The translations under genes were made by a program, and so were the position numbers. Positions 35,717 through 44,045 of a stretch of DNA of 64,000 nucleotides are shown here, piece by piece. The first letter of the stretch is position 1; each line of letters opens with the position of its first letter. A model generated the notes under the pieces. That model was given only the letters and a program-made list of their open reading frames with translations, made no database searches and was not told the DNA's origin. The stretch is from the NCBI RefSeq assembly GCF_000425505.1, contig NZ_AUDO01000012.1:62001-126000 (forward strand), given 5' to 3'. The DNA is from Flavobacterium frigidarium DSM 17623. GTDB lineage: Bacteria; Bacteroidota; Bacteroidia; Flavobacteriales; Flavobacteriaceae.

Positions 35717-35823
35717 TGTTATAAAGAAAGGACGAGGGATTAGACCCGATGAAGCCTTAGCAACCCTTTGAGAAATCGAAGAAGGTGCTGCATTCTACCA
35801 CTCCCAAAAGTGGAAAGATAACA
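35717..35823 (+). promoter_or_regulatory. SAM-I (S-box) riboswitch upstream of the metX-thrA fusion gene
   Basis: The S-box core is clear: GAGGGAUUAGACCCGAUGAA, then GCCUUAGCAACC, then AAGGUGCUGCAUUCUACC. A P1 stem forms between TGTTAT (35717-35722) and ATAACA (35818-35823). SAM binding should lower expression of the downstream homoserine/methionine gene. A weak CTAG/CTAG hairpin followed by a T-rich run (35836-35861) may be the expression platform; I am not sure whether control is at transcription or translation. Confidence 0.92.
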
Positions 35824-35898
35824 ACGAGAATTTTTCTAGTATTTACCTAGTTTTTTCTTTTTAATATTTCCAAACACAAATCAAAATCAATTAAAGAT

Positions 35899-38800
35899 TT
35901 GACATTGGAAAATAAACCAACACACATAACCATACATAATTTCACCACGCACAATGGTGCTATTTATGCAAGCCTTAATTTGAGTTATCAAGTTTTTGGA
36001 GCTCCGCTGCATACCGCTCCCATTATTGTGATCAATCATGCCTTAACGGGAAACTCTCAAGTTATTGGAGAATCCGGTTGGTGGAATGATATCGTAGGAA
36101 TTGACAAGACAATCGACACTAGAAAATATACCATCGTCTCGTTTGATGTGCCAGGAAATGGCTTCAACTCAGTAACTATTGAGAATTATAGAGATTTTAT
36201 TGCCAGAGATATTGCTCGAATTTTTATCGAAGGACTAAAGTTCTTAAAGATCGATAATCTATTTGCGCTCATTGGCGGCTCTGTAGGTGGAGGCATTGCT
36301 TGGGAAATTTTGGCCTTAGAGCCTAAACTAGCACAAAATTTTATTCCCATTGCTACAGATTGGAAAGCAACAGACTGGTTAATTGCGAATTGTTATTTAC
36401 AAGAGCAAATACTGAACAATTCTAAAAAACCAATTGAGGACGCACGCATACACGCCATGCTGTGTTATCGAACTCCCGAGTCATTCAAAGAGAAATTCAA
36501 TAGAGACATCAATGTACAACTCGAAACTTTTCAAGTGGAAAGTTGGTTGAACTACCACGGTGAGAAACTAGAAAAAAGATTTCAGCTAGCGGCTTACAAA
36601 ATGATGAATCAATTATTGAAAACAATTGATATTACTAGAAATCAGGAGTCATTAGAATCAATCATTTCAAAAGTTGATGCTAATATTTACATCGTAGGAA
36701 TCAACTCTGATTTGTTTTTTACCGCAAAAGAGAATCGAGAGACCTATAACGAAATCAAAAAATTTAAAAATAATGTGTTCTATAGCGAAATTGACTCTGC
36801 GCATGGTCATGATGCTTTTTTAATGGAATACGAACAATTAGACAATTTATTAGAAGTTGTTTTCAAAAATAAAAAGCAGATGAAAATAGTAAAATTTGGT
36901 GGAAAATCTTTGGCAAACGGCGAAGGAATCGAAACAGTCTTAAATATTTTAGAAGAGAAGGTAAAGCAAGACGAGAAATTTGCAGTAGTAGTTTCTGCTC
37001 GTGCAAAAGCGACAGATGAACTGGGTGATATTTTGACAATTGCGGCTAAAAATGGAAATTATAAGCCCTTACTTGAAAGTTTTAAAAACTACCAAAAAGA
37101 CGGTTTTGATGCAGTTGATTTCTCCGTTGAATTTGATAAACTAGATAAATTGTTTGAAGGCGTAAGCCTAATAGGTGACTACAGTGAAAAAATTAAAGAC
37201 CAAGTTTTGGCTCAAGGTGAGGTGCTTTCGGCAAAATTACTAGTATTTTTATTGAATCAAAAAAACATTGCTGCAAAATTAGCTGATACCAGAGAGCTGA
37301 TTATAACAGACTCTAATTTTGGTGATGCACAACCTCTAGAGGCTACTTCGAAAAAGAATATTATCCAAGTTTTCAAAGAAAATAAAGACGCTATTCTAGT
37401 GCTTACCGGTTTTATTGGGTCGAATGCGAAACAAGAAACGACTACGCTAGGTAGAAATGGAAGCAATTATACAGCATCATTGATTGCAAATTATATTAAC
37501 GCAGAAGAACTGCAGAATTTTACACATGTAGACGGAATCTATACTGCTAATCCTGAGCTGGTACTCGATGCTAAAAAGATTGAATCGCTTTCTTATAACG
37601 AGGCAAATGAGATGGCTAATTTTGGAGCGAATATTCTGCATGCAAAAACAATTATTCCGTTGTTAGAGAAAAATATTCCACTTCGAATATTAAATACCTT
37701 CAACCATGAAAACAAAGGGACTTTAATTACATCTAACTCTAATGCGTCGGGAATTAAAACGCTTTCTGTTTTAGAAAATGTTTCATTAGTAAATTTAGAA
37801 GGTAGAGGTTTACTTGGAAAAACGGGAGTTGATGCTCGAATTTTTAGAGTAATGGGTGATAATGATATCAGTGTCAGTATCATTTCGCAAGGTTCATCTG
37901 AACGAGGAATTGGCCTCGTTGTCGCCGCTGATAAAGCTTCAAAAGCAATGATTGAACTGGAAAAAGAATTCGAAAATGATTTTTATTCCAAGGATGTCAA
38001 CAAAATTACGGTGGTTGATAACGTATCAGTTATTTCGATAATTGGGCAAGATTTAAGTACATTTCATAAGCCTTACACAGCGTTGATAAAAAATAAAATT
38101 GTTCCTATTTTATTCAACAATACGGTTACAGGTAAAAATGTAAGTTTGGTGGTTAAAAAATCTGAACTTAACAAAGCATTGAACGTAATTCATGGAGAGA
38201 TTTTTGGCGTAGCAAAAAAAATCAATATTGCTATTTTTGGACATGGTTTAGTGGGTGGAACGCTAATTAATCAAATCTTGGAATCGGCGGAAGCAATTGA
38301 AAAAAGAAAAGATGTTAAGTTAAATGTGTTTGCAATTGCAAACTCTAAAAGTATACTCTTAAATAAAAACGGTGTTTCAACAGATTGGAAAAACGAAATC
38401 CAAACCAATGGAGTTTCGTATACAATTGATGATGTGATCGCTTATGCAAATGAACATCATCTTGAAAATTTAATTGCTGTTGATAATACGGCGAGCGCTA
38501 CTTTTGTAGAAAACTATATTTCGCTTGCTGAGAATAGTTTTGATTTAATTTCGTCTAATAAAGTTGCCAATACTTTGAGTTATGGTTTTTATAAAGACTT
38601 AAGAACGGTACTTGCTGAAAACCAAAAGAACTATTTGTACGAAACAAACGTAGGAGCAGGGTTGCCATTAATTGATACGATAAAATTATTGCATCTTTCG
38701 GGTGAAAACATCACTAAAATTAAAGGCGTTTTCTCTGGAACGTTAAGTTATTTGTTCAATCATTTTTCTGCCAAGGATGTTCCTTTTAGCGAAATATTAA

Positions 38801-39291
38801 AAGAGGCGATTGATAGCGGATTTACAGAGCCAGATCCAAGAGAAGATTTATGCGGTAATGATGTAGGGAGAAAATTATTAATCCTTGCTAGAGAATTAGA
38901 TTTACAAAATGAATTTGAAGAAGTGGCTATTCAAAATCTGATTCCGGAACATTTACGTGAAGGAAGTGCTGCTGATTTCTTAACGAAGCTTAAAGAATTT
39001 GATTCTATTTATGATAAAATAAAATCAGATCAAAAACCAAACCACGTGCTGAGATACATCGGTGAATTATCGGGAGATTTACAACACGACAAAGGAATTT
39101 TGGAAGTAAAATTAGTTTCCGTACCTTCGGATACCGCTTTGGGAGGCTTAAAAGGTTCTGATTCATTTTTCGAAATTTACACAGAATCTTACGGAGACCG
39201 ACCAATTGTCATTCAAGGAGCCGGAGCCGGATCTGCAGTAACAGCGAGAGGGGTTTTTGGGGATATCTTGAGACTGTCTGATAAAGGGTAA
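35899..39291 (+). CDS. thrA: Trifunctional fusion: homoserine O-acetyltransferase, aspartokinase and homoserine dehydrogenase
   Basis: One 1130-codon frame holds three enzymes. Residues 1-325 are a MetX-type alpha/beta-hydrolase with nucleophile elbow GGSVGG (Ser128) and the GHDAF catalytic His304. Residues 328-770 are an aspartokinase with VKFGGKS (the usual KFGGTS with Lys for Thr) and ACT domains. Residues 775-1130 are homoserine dehydrogenase with the NAD motif FGHGLVGG. It therefore phosphorylates aspartate, makes homoserine and acetylates it for methionine synthesis. The frame starts with TTG (or a TTG two codons later); no in-frame ATG precedes the conserved sequence. An ATG at 36880 lies exactly at the kinase start, so a separate aspartokinase-dehydrogenase product is possible. 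A SAM-I riboswitch precedes it. Confidence 0.94.
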   Translation: MTLENKPTHITIHNFTTHNGAIYASLNLSYQVFGAPLHTAPIIVINHALTGNSQVIGESGWWNDIVGIDKTIDTRKYTIVSFDVPGNGFNSVTIENYRDFIARDIARIFIEGLKFLKIDNLFALIGGSVGGGIAWEILALEPKLAQNFIPIATDWKATDWLIANCYLQEQILNNSKKPIEDARIHAMLCYRTPESFKEKFNRDINVQLETFQVESWLNYHGEKLEKRFQLAAYKMMNQLLKTIDITRNQESLESIISKVDANIYIVGINSDLFFTAKENRETYNEIKKFKNNVFYSEIDSAHGHDAFLMEYEQLDNLLEVVFKNKKQMKIVKFGGKSLANGEGIETVLNILEEKVKQDEKFAVVVSARAKATDELGDILTIAAKNGNYKPLLESFKNYQKDGFDAVDFSVEFDKLDKLFEGVSLIGDYSEKIKDQVLAQGEVLSAKLLVFLLNQKNIAAKLADTRELIITDSNFGDAQPLEATSKKNIIQVFKENKDAILVLTGFIGSNAKQETTTLGRNGSNYTASLIANYINAEELQNFTHVDGIYTANPELVLDAKKIESLSYNEANEMANFGANILHAKTIIPLLEKNIPLRILNTFNHENKGTLITSNSNASGIKTLSVLENVSLVNLEGRGLLGKTGVDARIFRVMGDNDISVSIISQGSSERGIGLVVAADKASKAMIELEKEFENDFYSKDVNKITVVDNVSVISIIGQDLSTFHKPYTALIKNKIVPILFNNTVTGKNVSLVVKKSELNKALNVIHGEIFGVAKKINIAIFGHGLVGGTLINQILESAEAIEKRKDVKLNVFAIANSKSILLNKNGVSTDWKNEIQTNGVSYTIDDVIAYANEHHLENLIAVDNTASATFVENYISLAENSFDLISSNKVANTLSYGFYKDLRTVLAENQKNYLYETNVGAGLPLIDTIKLLHLSGENITKIKGVFSGTLSYLFNHFSAKDVPFSEILKEAIDSGFTEPDPREDLCGNDVGRKLLILARELDLQNEFEEVAIQNLIPEHLREGSAADFLTKLKEFDSIYDKIKSDQKPNHVLRYIGELSGDLQHDKGILEVKLVSVPSDTALGGLKGSDSFFEIYTESYGDRPIVIQGAGAGSAVTARGVFGDILRLSDKG

Positions 39292-39358
39292 TTACAGAGA
39301 ATAGTTTTTAGTGAATAGTAACCAGTTTTCAGTGATCGGTAAGCAAAAAGAATTTTAT

Positions 39359-39715
39359 ATGGATATTATTTTTATTTTAGTAGGAATGAATGTTTCATTG
39401 ATATTCTTGTTTGATAAAAGTATATTAGATAGCAAAGAATGGTTTCTTAAACTAATAATTTTAAATATCATGTTATTTTTAATTGCTTCGATAAGTCTGT
39501 TGATTGGTTTAGGACAGAATACTGTTATTAATGCATTGTTTGTACCACTGCTTGCCCAGATTGTCTATTATGTTTTAAGTAAATTATTCTATTTAAAATA
39601 TGAAAGAAAAAGTGTTGACACCTATTGGACAATAGAACGATCTTTATTCATTGATGGTTGGTTCAATTGTATATTTTGGATAGTTTCAATTTTGCTATTC
39701 TTACTAATATTATAA
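39359..39715 (+). CDS. Hypothetical integral membrane protein
   Basis: Not recognised. 118 residues with four hydrophobic segments and a short charged stretch (YERKSVDTYW) before the last. The frame extends upstream to a GTG at 39311, but that part is the kind of AGTGAATAGTAACCAG-like filler often seen between flavobacterial genes, so I prefer the ATG at 39359. It sits between the fusion gene and the OsmC gene; its role in sulfur metabolism, if any, is unknown. Confidence 0.5.
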   Translation: MDIIFILVGMNVSLIFLFDKSILDSKEWFLKLIILNIMLFLIASISLLIGLGQNTVINALFVPLLAQIVYYVLSKLFYLKYERKSVDTYWTIERSLFIDGWFNCIFWIVSILLFLLIL

Positions 39716-39806
39716 AGAGTTAACAAATTAAAAATTAGCGTTTAAATCCGTGTTTTGCAAAAGCAAATCCGTTTTATCCGCGCTCAAATAAAATAATAAT
39801 AATTAA

Positions 39807-39866
39807 AAGGGACCAACCTTCGGTCTTTGCTTCCTCATCGCCGCGGCGATAGGGTTGGGAAGGGAT
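39807..39866. repeat. GC-rich palindromic intergenic element
   Basis: An unusually GC-rich stretch in AT-rich DNA. Its centre is a perfect 14-base palindrome ATCGCCGCGGCGAT (39838-39851), with outer CCAACC and GGTTGG arms. It ends just before the OsmC gene. It resembles the C/G-rich palindromic repeats found elsewhere in this region but differs in sequence. Confidence 0.55.
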
Positions 39867-39870
39867 AACT

Positions 39871-40305
39871 ATGAGAATTACATTAAATAGAATAAACGAC
39901 AATTTCCATTTCGAATTAAAAAACGAACGTGGGCATATTGTAAACGTAGATAGCCGTCCAGAATTTGGTGGCGATGATCAAGGACCAAGTCCGATGGAGT
40001 TAGTATTAATGGGAGTGGCGGGTTGCAGCGCTATTGATATGATTTCGATCTTAAAAAAACAACGTCAAGAAATCACTTCGTTTAAAGCTGAGGTAGAAGG
40101 TGAAAGAGTTCAAGTAGACGAAGCAAAACCGTTTAAAGATATCCATTTGGTTTTTTACCTAGAAGGAAACATCAAAGAAGACAAAGCAGCCAAAGCGGCT
40201 CAACTTTCTTTCGAAAAATACTGCTCGGTTTCTAAAACCTTAGAACCAACGGCCACCATACATTATAAAGTAGTTTTGAATGGTGTGGAATTAGGTAAAA
40301 TCTAA
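39871..40305 (+). CDS. OsmC family protein (peroxide/disulfide-related)
   Basis: An OsmC/Ohr-fold protein of 144 residues. The two conserved reactive cysteines are present: Cys52 in GVAGCSAID and Cys118 in EKYCSVSKTL. Many members reduce organic peroxides with thiols, while the YhfA-like subgroup has no known substrate. Its place between homoserine and homocysteine genes suggests a role linked to thiols or sulfur, which is inference. Confidence 0.9.
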   Translation: MRITLNRINDNFHFELKNERGHIVNVDSRPEFGGDDQGPSPMELVLMGVAGCSAIDMISILKKQRQEITSFKAEVEGERVQVDEAKPFKDIHLVFYLEGNIKEDKAAKAAQLSFEKYCSVSKTLEPTATIHYKVVLNGVELGKI

Positions 40306-40391
40306 AAATAAAATTAATCGTTTGAAGAGGGAGAGAGTGTTGGGATATTAATTTCGAACAACTTTAAACTTTAAACTTTAAACAAAAGAGA

Positions 40392-41564
40392 ATGAACGAA
40401 GAACAATTTGGTTTTGAAACAGAAGCTATTCGTACTCAATTAGAACGTACGCAATATTTAGAACACTCGGTTCCATTATACTTAACGTCAAGTTTTGTAT
40501 TTGAAGATGCTGAAGATATGCGTGCCTCATTTGCCGAAGAAAAAGATCGTAATATCTATAGCCGTTATAGCAACCCGAACACAAACGAGTTTGTAGAAAA
40601 AGTGTGTAAGATGGAAGGTGCCAAAGCTGGTTTTGCTTTTGCTTCAGGAATGGCTGCGGTGTATTCAACCATGGCTGCTTTGTTGAAATCTGGCGATCAT
40701 ATTGTTTCTTCGAGTAGTGTTTTTGGGGCGACTCATTCGTTGTTTATGAATTATTTCCCAAAGTGGAATATCGAAACTTCCTATTTCGACATTAACAAAC
40801 CAGAAACGATTGAAAGTTTAATTACGCTCGAAACAAAGATCCTCTTTGCAGAATCACCAACCAATCCAGCGGTAGATATTATCGATTTGGAATTGTTAGG
40901 GAATATTGCCAAAAAGCACAATTTAATTCTAATAATTGACAATTGTTTTGCAACGCCTTATTTGCAGCAACCAATCAAATGGGGAGCGCATTTAGTGGTA
41001 CATTCAGCTACGAAATTAATGGATGGACAAGGACGCGTGTTGGGTGGAGTTACAGTGGGAGATCCTGAATTGATTCAGAAAATATATTTATTTTCTAGAT
41101 TAACAGGGCCTTCTTTATCACCGTTTAATGCTTGGGTATTGTCTAAAAGTTTAGAGACTTTAGCCATTCGTTTGGATAGACATTGCGAAAATGCATTGAA
41201 AGTAGCGGAGTTCCTAGAACAACATCCGAATGTAAATAAGGTGAAATATCCGTTCTTGAAATCACATCCACAACATGAAATTGCAAAAAAGCAGATGAAA
41301 GCAGGTGGTAATATTGTTGCTTTCGAAATAAAAGGTGGTTTAGAAGCAGGGCGAGCTTTTTTGGATAAAATAAAATTGTGTTCGCTTTCACCAAATTTAG
41401 GAGATACAAGAACAATCGTGACACATCCAGCATCAACAACGCATACCAAATTATCTGTTGAGGAAAGATTAGCTGTAAGCATTACTGATGGTTTAGTACG
41501 TGTTTCAGTAGGTTTAGAAACCGTAGGCGATGTTATTGCAGATTTAAACCAGGCATTGACTTAA
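40392..41564 (+). CDS. metZ: O-succinyl/O-acetylhomoserine sulfhydrylase, MetZ type
   Basis: A PLP-dependent Cys/Met metabolism enzyme of 390 residues, distinct from the longer MetY at 33.7 kb. The YSRYSNPNTNEF loop and the PLP-lysine stretch HSATKLMDGQG are typical of MetZ. It probably makes homocysteine from an activated homoserine and sulfide; cystathionine gamma-synthase activity is the alternative. As the upstream fusion makes O-acetylhomoserine, that is the likely substrate here. It is followed by the Rrf2 regulator gene 75 bases later. Confidence 0.92.
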   Translation: MNEEQFGFETEAIRTQLERTQYLEHSVPLYLTSSFVFEDAEDMRASFAEEKDRNIYSRYSNPNTNEFVEKVCKMEGAKAGFAFASGMAAVYSTMAALLKSGDHIVSSSSVFGATHSLFMNYFPKWNIETSYFDINKPETIESLITLETKILFAESPTNPAVDIIDLELLGNIAKKHNLILIIDNCFATPYLQQPIKWGAHLVVHSATKLMDGQGRVLGGVTVGDPELIQKIYLFSRLTGPSLSPFNAWVLSKSLETLAIRLDRHCENALKVAEFLEQHPNVNKVKYPFLKSHPQHEIAKKQMKAGGNIVAFEIKGGLEAGRAFLDKIKLCSLSPNLGDTRTIVTHPASTTHTKLSVEERLAVSITDGLVRVSVGLETVGDVIADLNQALT

Positions 41565-41639
41565 AATTGGTATTTGTGATTGACAAATTTAGATTGTAGA
41601 TTTGGTATCGTTAATGAAATTAATATCAGTCACTAAATT

Positions 41640-42050
41640 ATGCTCTCAAAGAAAACAAAATACGGAATTAAAGCTTTGACTTTTTTGGCTCGCCAAGAAG
41701 ATCAGAGTCCGGTCGCTATTGCTGATATTGCAAAGAGTGAAAATATTTCGGTAAAATTTCTGGAAAGCATCTTGTTGCTTCTGCGTCATTCAGGATTTCT
41801 TGGAGCTAAAAAAGGAAAAGGTGGTGGTTACTATTTGATAAAGGAACCAAAGGATATTAATATGGCTAAGGTGTATCGTATTCTCGAAGGACCAATTGCT
41901 TTATTACCATGTGCGAGTCATAATTTTTATGAAAAATGTGAAGATTGTAAAGATGAAGTGGCTTGTGCAGTACGTAAATTAATGACAGAAGTTAGAGATA
42001 ATACACTTCAAATTTTAGAAAATAATACATTAGCAGATATAGCCTTTTAA
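41640..42050 (+). CDS. Rrf2 family transcriptional regulator
   Basis: A 136-residue winged-helix regulator. The N-terminal MLSKKTKYGIKALTFLA and GAKKGKGGGYYL wing are diagnostic. Four cysteines near the C-terminus (91, 100, 103, 109) could hold an iron-sulfur cluster, though the spacing differs from the three-Cys pattern of IscR and NsrR. Position beside sulfite exporter and sulfate-reduction genes suggests a CymR-like role in sulfur control. The shared operator upstream of tauE and cysH is a reasonable binding site. The regulator-operator link is inference. Confidence 0.92.
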   Translation: MLSKKTKYGIKALTFLARQEDQSPVAIADIAKSENISVKFLESILLLLRHSGFLGAKKGKGGGYYLIKEPKDINMAKVYRILEGPIALLPCASHNFYEKCEDCKDEVACAVRKLMTEVRDNTLQILENNTLADIAF

Positions 42051-42080
42051 ATATGAGAGTCTACTTTTTGTTAGAATTTA

Positions 42081-42116
42081 AAAAGCCCCTTATTACTAAA
42101 TAATAAGGGGCTTTTT
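42081..42116. terminator. Bidirectional terminator between the Rrf2 gene and tauE
   Basis: A 15-bp perfect stem AAAAGCCCCTTATTA/TAATAAGGGGCTTTT with a 5-base loop and a T-run. It serves both converging genes. Confidence 0.92.
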
Positions 42117-42132
42117 GATATATGATTTTTAT

Positions 42133-42921
42133 TTATGCCATGAATACCAATTTATAACCCACAAAGAACAACATTCCTGCAATCGCATTTCTTAAAAATA
42201 AGTCGGGAACTTTACCGCTTAACATGCTTCCTACAAAAATTCCTGGCAGTGATCCCATTAATAATTGTGCCAGTAATCCCAGATCTAAATTTCCCATACT
42301 TGCATGACCTAATCCGGCAACTAAAGTCAAAGGAACTGCATGAGCTATTTCGGTACCTACTAATTTAGGTGTTGCTAATAATGGATATAAAAAGAACAAT
42401 GTTACTGTTCCTAAAGCGCCTGCGCCTATAGAGGTTAATGTTACGGTCGCACCCAATAAAACACCTATCGCTACAGTAAGCCAATTTTGTGTTCGGCTTT
42501 CTGTGTGAAATTTGTTTCCAGAATGTTTTTGTGAAATGGCTAATAGTTTCTTTTTGAATAGTACTGCTATCGAAGTTAATAACAGTGCCCAGCCTAAGCT
42601 ATATTTGATCACTGAGTTCAATGCAGTGATATCTGTTTTAATGCTGTGTAAAATCCATAAAGTAAGTAAAGCTGCAGGCACACTTCCTAATGAAAGCCAT
42701 CCTGTAATTTTCCAATTAATGTTGTTCTTTTTATGATGAACATAAATACCACCCATTTTTGTAAAAGCAGCATAAAGTAAATCAGTACCAACCGCCGTTG
42801 TAGGAGGAATACCAAACCATAATAAAATAGGCGTCATTAAAGAACCTCCACCTACACCTGTGAGTCCTACGATGAACCCCACGGTTAAACCTGCAACTAT
42901 CAAACCTAATTGAAAATCCAT
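42133..42921 (-). CDS. Sulfite exporter TauE/SafE family membrane protein
   Basis: A 262-residue inner-membrane protein with about eight hydrophobic segments. The N-terminal VGLTGVGGGSLMTPIL repeat and the second-half SIGAGALGTV repeat match the family. Members move sulfite, sulfate or organosulfur anions. Divergent from cysH and sharing an operator-like sequence with it, it probably helps either sulfate import or removal of excess sulfite; direction of transport cannot be told. A TATTTTTG -7-like element (minus strand, 42938-42945) lies close to the start codon. Confidence 0.9.
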   Translation of the reverse strand: MDFQLGLIVAGLTVGFIVGLTGVGGGSLMTPILLWFGIPPTTAVGTDLLYAAFTKMGGIYVHHKKNNINWKITGWLSLGSVPAALLTLWILHSIKTDITALNSVIKYSLGWALLLTSIAVLFKKKLLAISQKHSGNKFHTESRTQNWLTVAIGVLLGATVTLTSIGAGALGTVTLFFLYPLLATPKLVGTEIAHAVPLTLVAGLGHASMGNLDLGLLAQLLMGSLPGIFVGSMLSGKVPDLFLRNAIAGMLFFVGYKLVFMA

Positions 42922-42957
42922 AATTAATTATTTTGGACAAAAATAACTACTATTTTA

Positions 42958-42982
42958 GTATTATCCTATAGGGGAAGTAGAC
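42958..42982 (-). promoter_or_regulatory. Operator-like site upstream of tauE
   Basis: Read on the minus strand it is TCTACT, 3 bases, CC, 1 base, ATAGG, 1 base, TAATA. It shares 18 of 25 positions with the site upstream of cysH. It lies 37 to 61 bases before the tauE start codon, next to its promoter. Confidence 0.6.
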
Positions 42983-43174
42983 TAATAGAAATTTTTCTTG
43001 AATTTTGCGAAAAGTAGCCTGATTATACATTCTAATTCAGAATTATAAATTTGAACAACTATAATTTTTAGAATAATGTAAGAAATCATCTAAAGAGCTT
43101 CATATTAAGGCTTCAGCATAAAAAGCAGCTTAAATAAAATAGTTCTTTTTATTTTTTAGTTGAGATATAAATGT

Positions 43175-43182
43175 TACTTTTG
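43175..43182 (+). promoter_or_regulatory. Predicted -7 element of the cysH operon promoter
   Basis: TACTTTTG is an exact TAnnTTTG match, 53 bases before the cysH start codon. No well-spaced TTG is present (the nearest leaves 12 bases), which may mean the promoter needs help or is weak. Confidence 0.5.
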
Positions 43183-43190
43183 CGATGTAA

Positions 43191-43215
43191 TCTACTAAAC
43201 CGATAGGGTAATAGA
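43191..43215 (+). promoter_or_regulatory. Operator-like site upstream of cysH
   Basis: Same 25-base pattern as at 42958-42982 (TCTACT..CC..ATAGG..TAATA). The inner 23 bases also form an imperfect palindrome with CTA and TAG ends. It starts 9 bases after the -7 element, over the expected transcription start, a position suited to a repressor. The Rrf2 regulator encoded at 41640 is the obvious candidate. Confidence 0.6.
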
Positions 43216-43235
43216 TTTTATAATTAGAAAGAAAA

Positions 43236-43937
43236 ATGAGCACAATAATAGTACAAGCACTAATAGAGAAAACAAAAGACTTTTCGATTGAAGAGACTTT
43301 TGCTTTTTTAGCAGATGTATATAAGGATAAAGTAGTTTTTTCTACTTCATTTGGGCAAGAAGATCAAGTGATTACAGCTTTAATTGCAAATAGTAATACT
43401 GCGATCAATATTTTCACCTTAGATACGGGGCGTTTATTCCAAGAAACTTATGATGTTTTTCATAGGACACTTAAGAAGTATAAAAAACACATCGAAGTTT
43501 ATTTTCCTGAAGCCACTGCCGTACAGAATTTATTGAATGCAAAAGGTCCAAATAGCTTTTACGAGTCGGTTGAAAATAGAAAAGAGTGTTGCTTTATTCG
43601 AAAAGTAGCGCCTTTGACTAAAGCATTAAAAGGAAATTCAGTTTGGATTACAGGATTAAGGGCCGAGCAATCAGAAAACAGAAATGATTTACATCTTTTT
43701 GAATATGACTCAAAATTTGAAATCATCAAGTTCAATCCGCTTTTAAAATGGACTTTGAAAGAAGTGGAAGATTATATAGAGCTTAACAATGTTCCTCAAA
43801 ATGCTTTGCAAAAAAAAGGATTCGTGAGCATAGGTTGTGCTCCCTGTACTAGAGCAATCGCCGAAGGAGAAGACATCAGGGCTGGAAGATGGTGGTGGGA
43901 ATCAAGCCATAAAGAATGTGGTTTGCACCAAGGGTAG
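43236..43937 (+). CDS. cysH: Adenylyl-sulfate (APS) reductase
   Basis: Reduces activated sulfate to sulfite. It has the paired cysteines Cys118-Cys119 and Cys201/Cys204, the four-Cys iron-sulfur site that marks the APS-using type, and the catalytic Cys228 in KECGLH. The N-terminal FSTSFGQEDQ is the PP-loop region. No APS kinase (cysC) is seen in the cluster, which agrees with direct use of APS. It is first in the sulfate-assimilation gene set. Confidence 0.95.
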   Translation: MSTIIVQALIEKTKDFSIEETFAFLADVYKDKVVFSTSFGQEDQVITALIANSNTAINIFTLDTGRLFQETYDVFHRTLKKYKKHIEVYFPEATAVQNLLNAKGPNSFYESVENRKECCFIRKVAPLTKALKGNSVWITGLRAEQSENRNDLHLFEYDSKFEIIKFNPLLKWTLKEVEDYIELNNVPQNALQKKGFVSIGCAPCTRAIAEGEDIRAGRWWWESSHKECGLHQG

Positions 43938-44045
43938 TAATTAGTGAATAGTAAAGAGTAATTAGAAAAAAATATAAATAGTTAAGGGATTAATTTGGTT
44001 TGCAATAACTTGAAACTTTAAACCTGAAACTTTTAAACAAAAAAC

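Noticed and set aside
40426-40668. Antisense frames within metZ (also at 41075-41482)
   Set aside because: They overlap a conserved enzyme on the other strand; no start context or homology seen.
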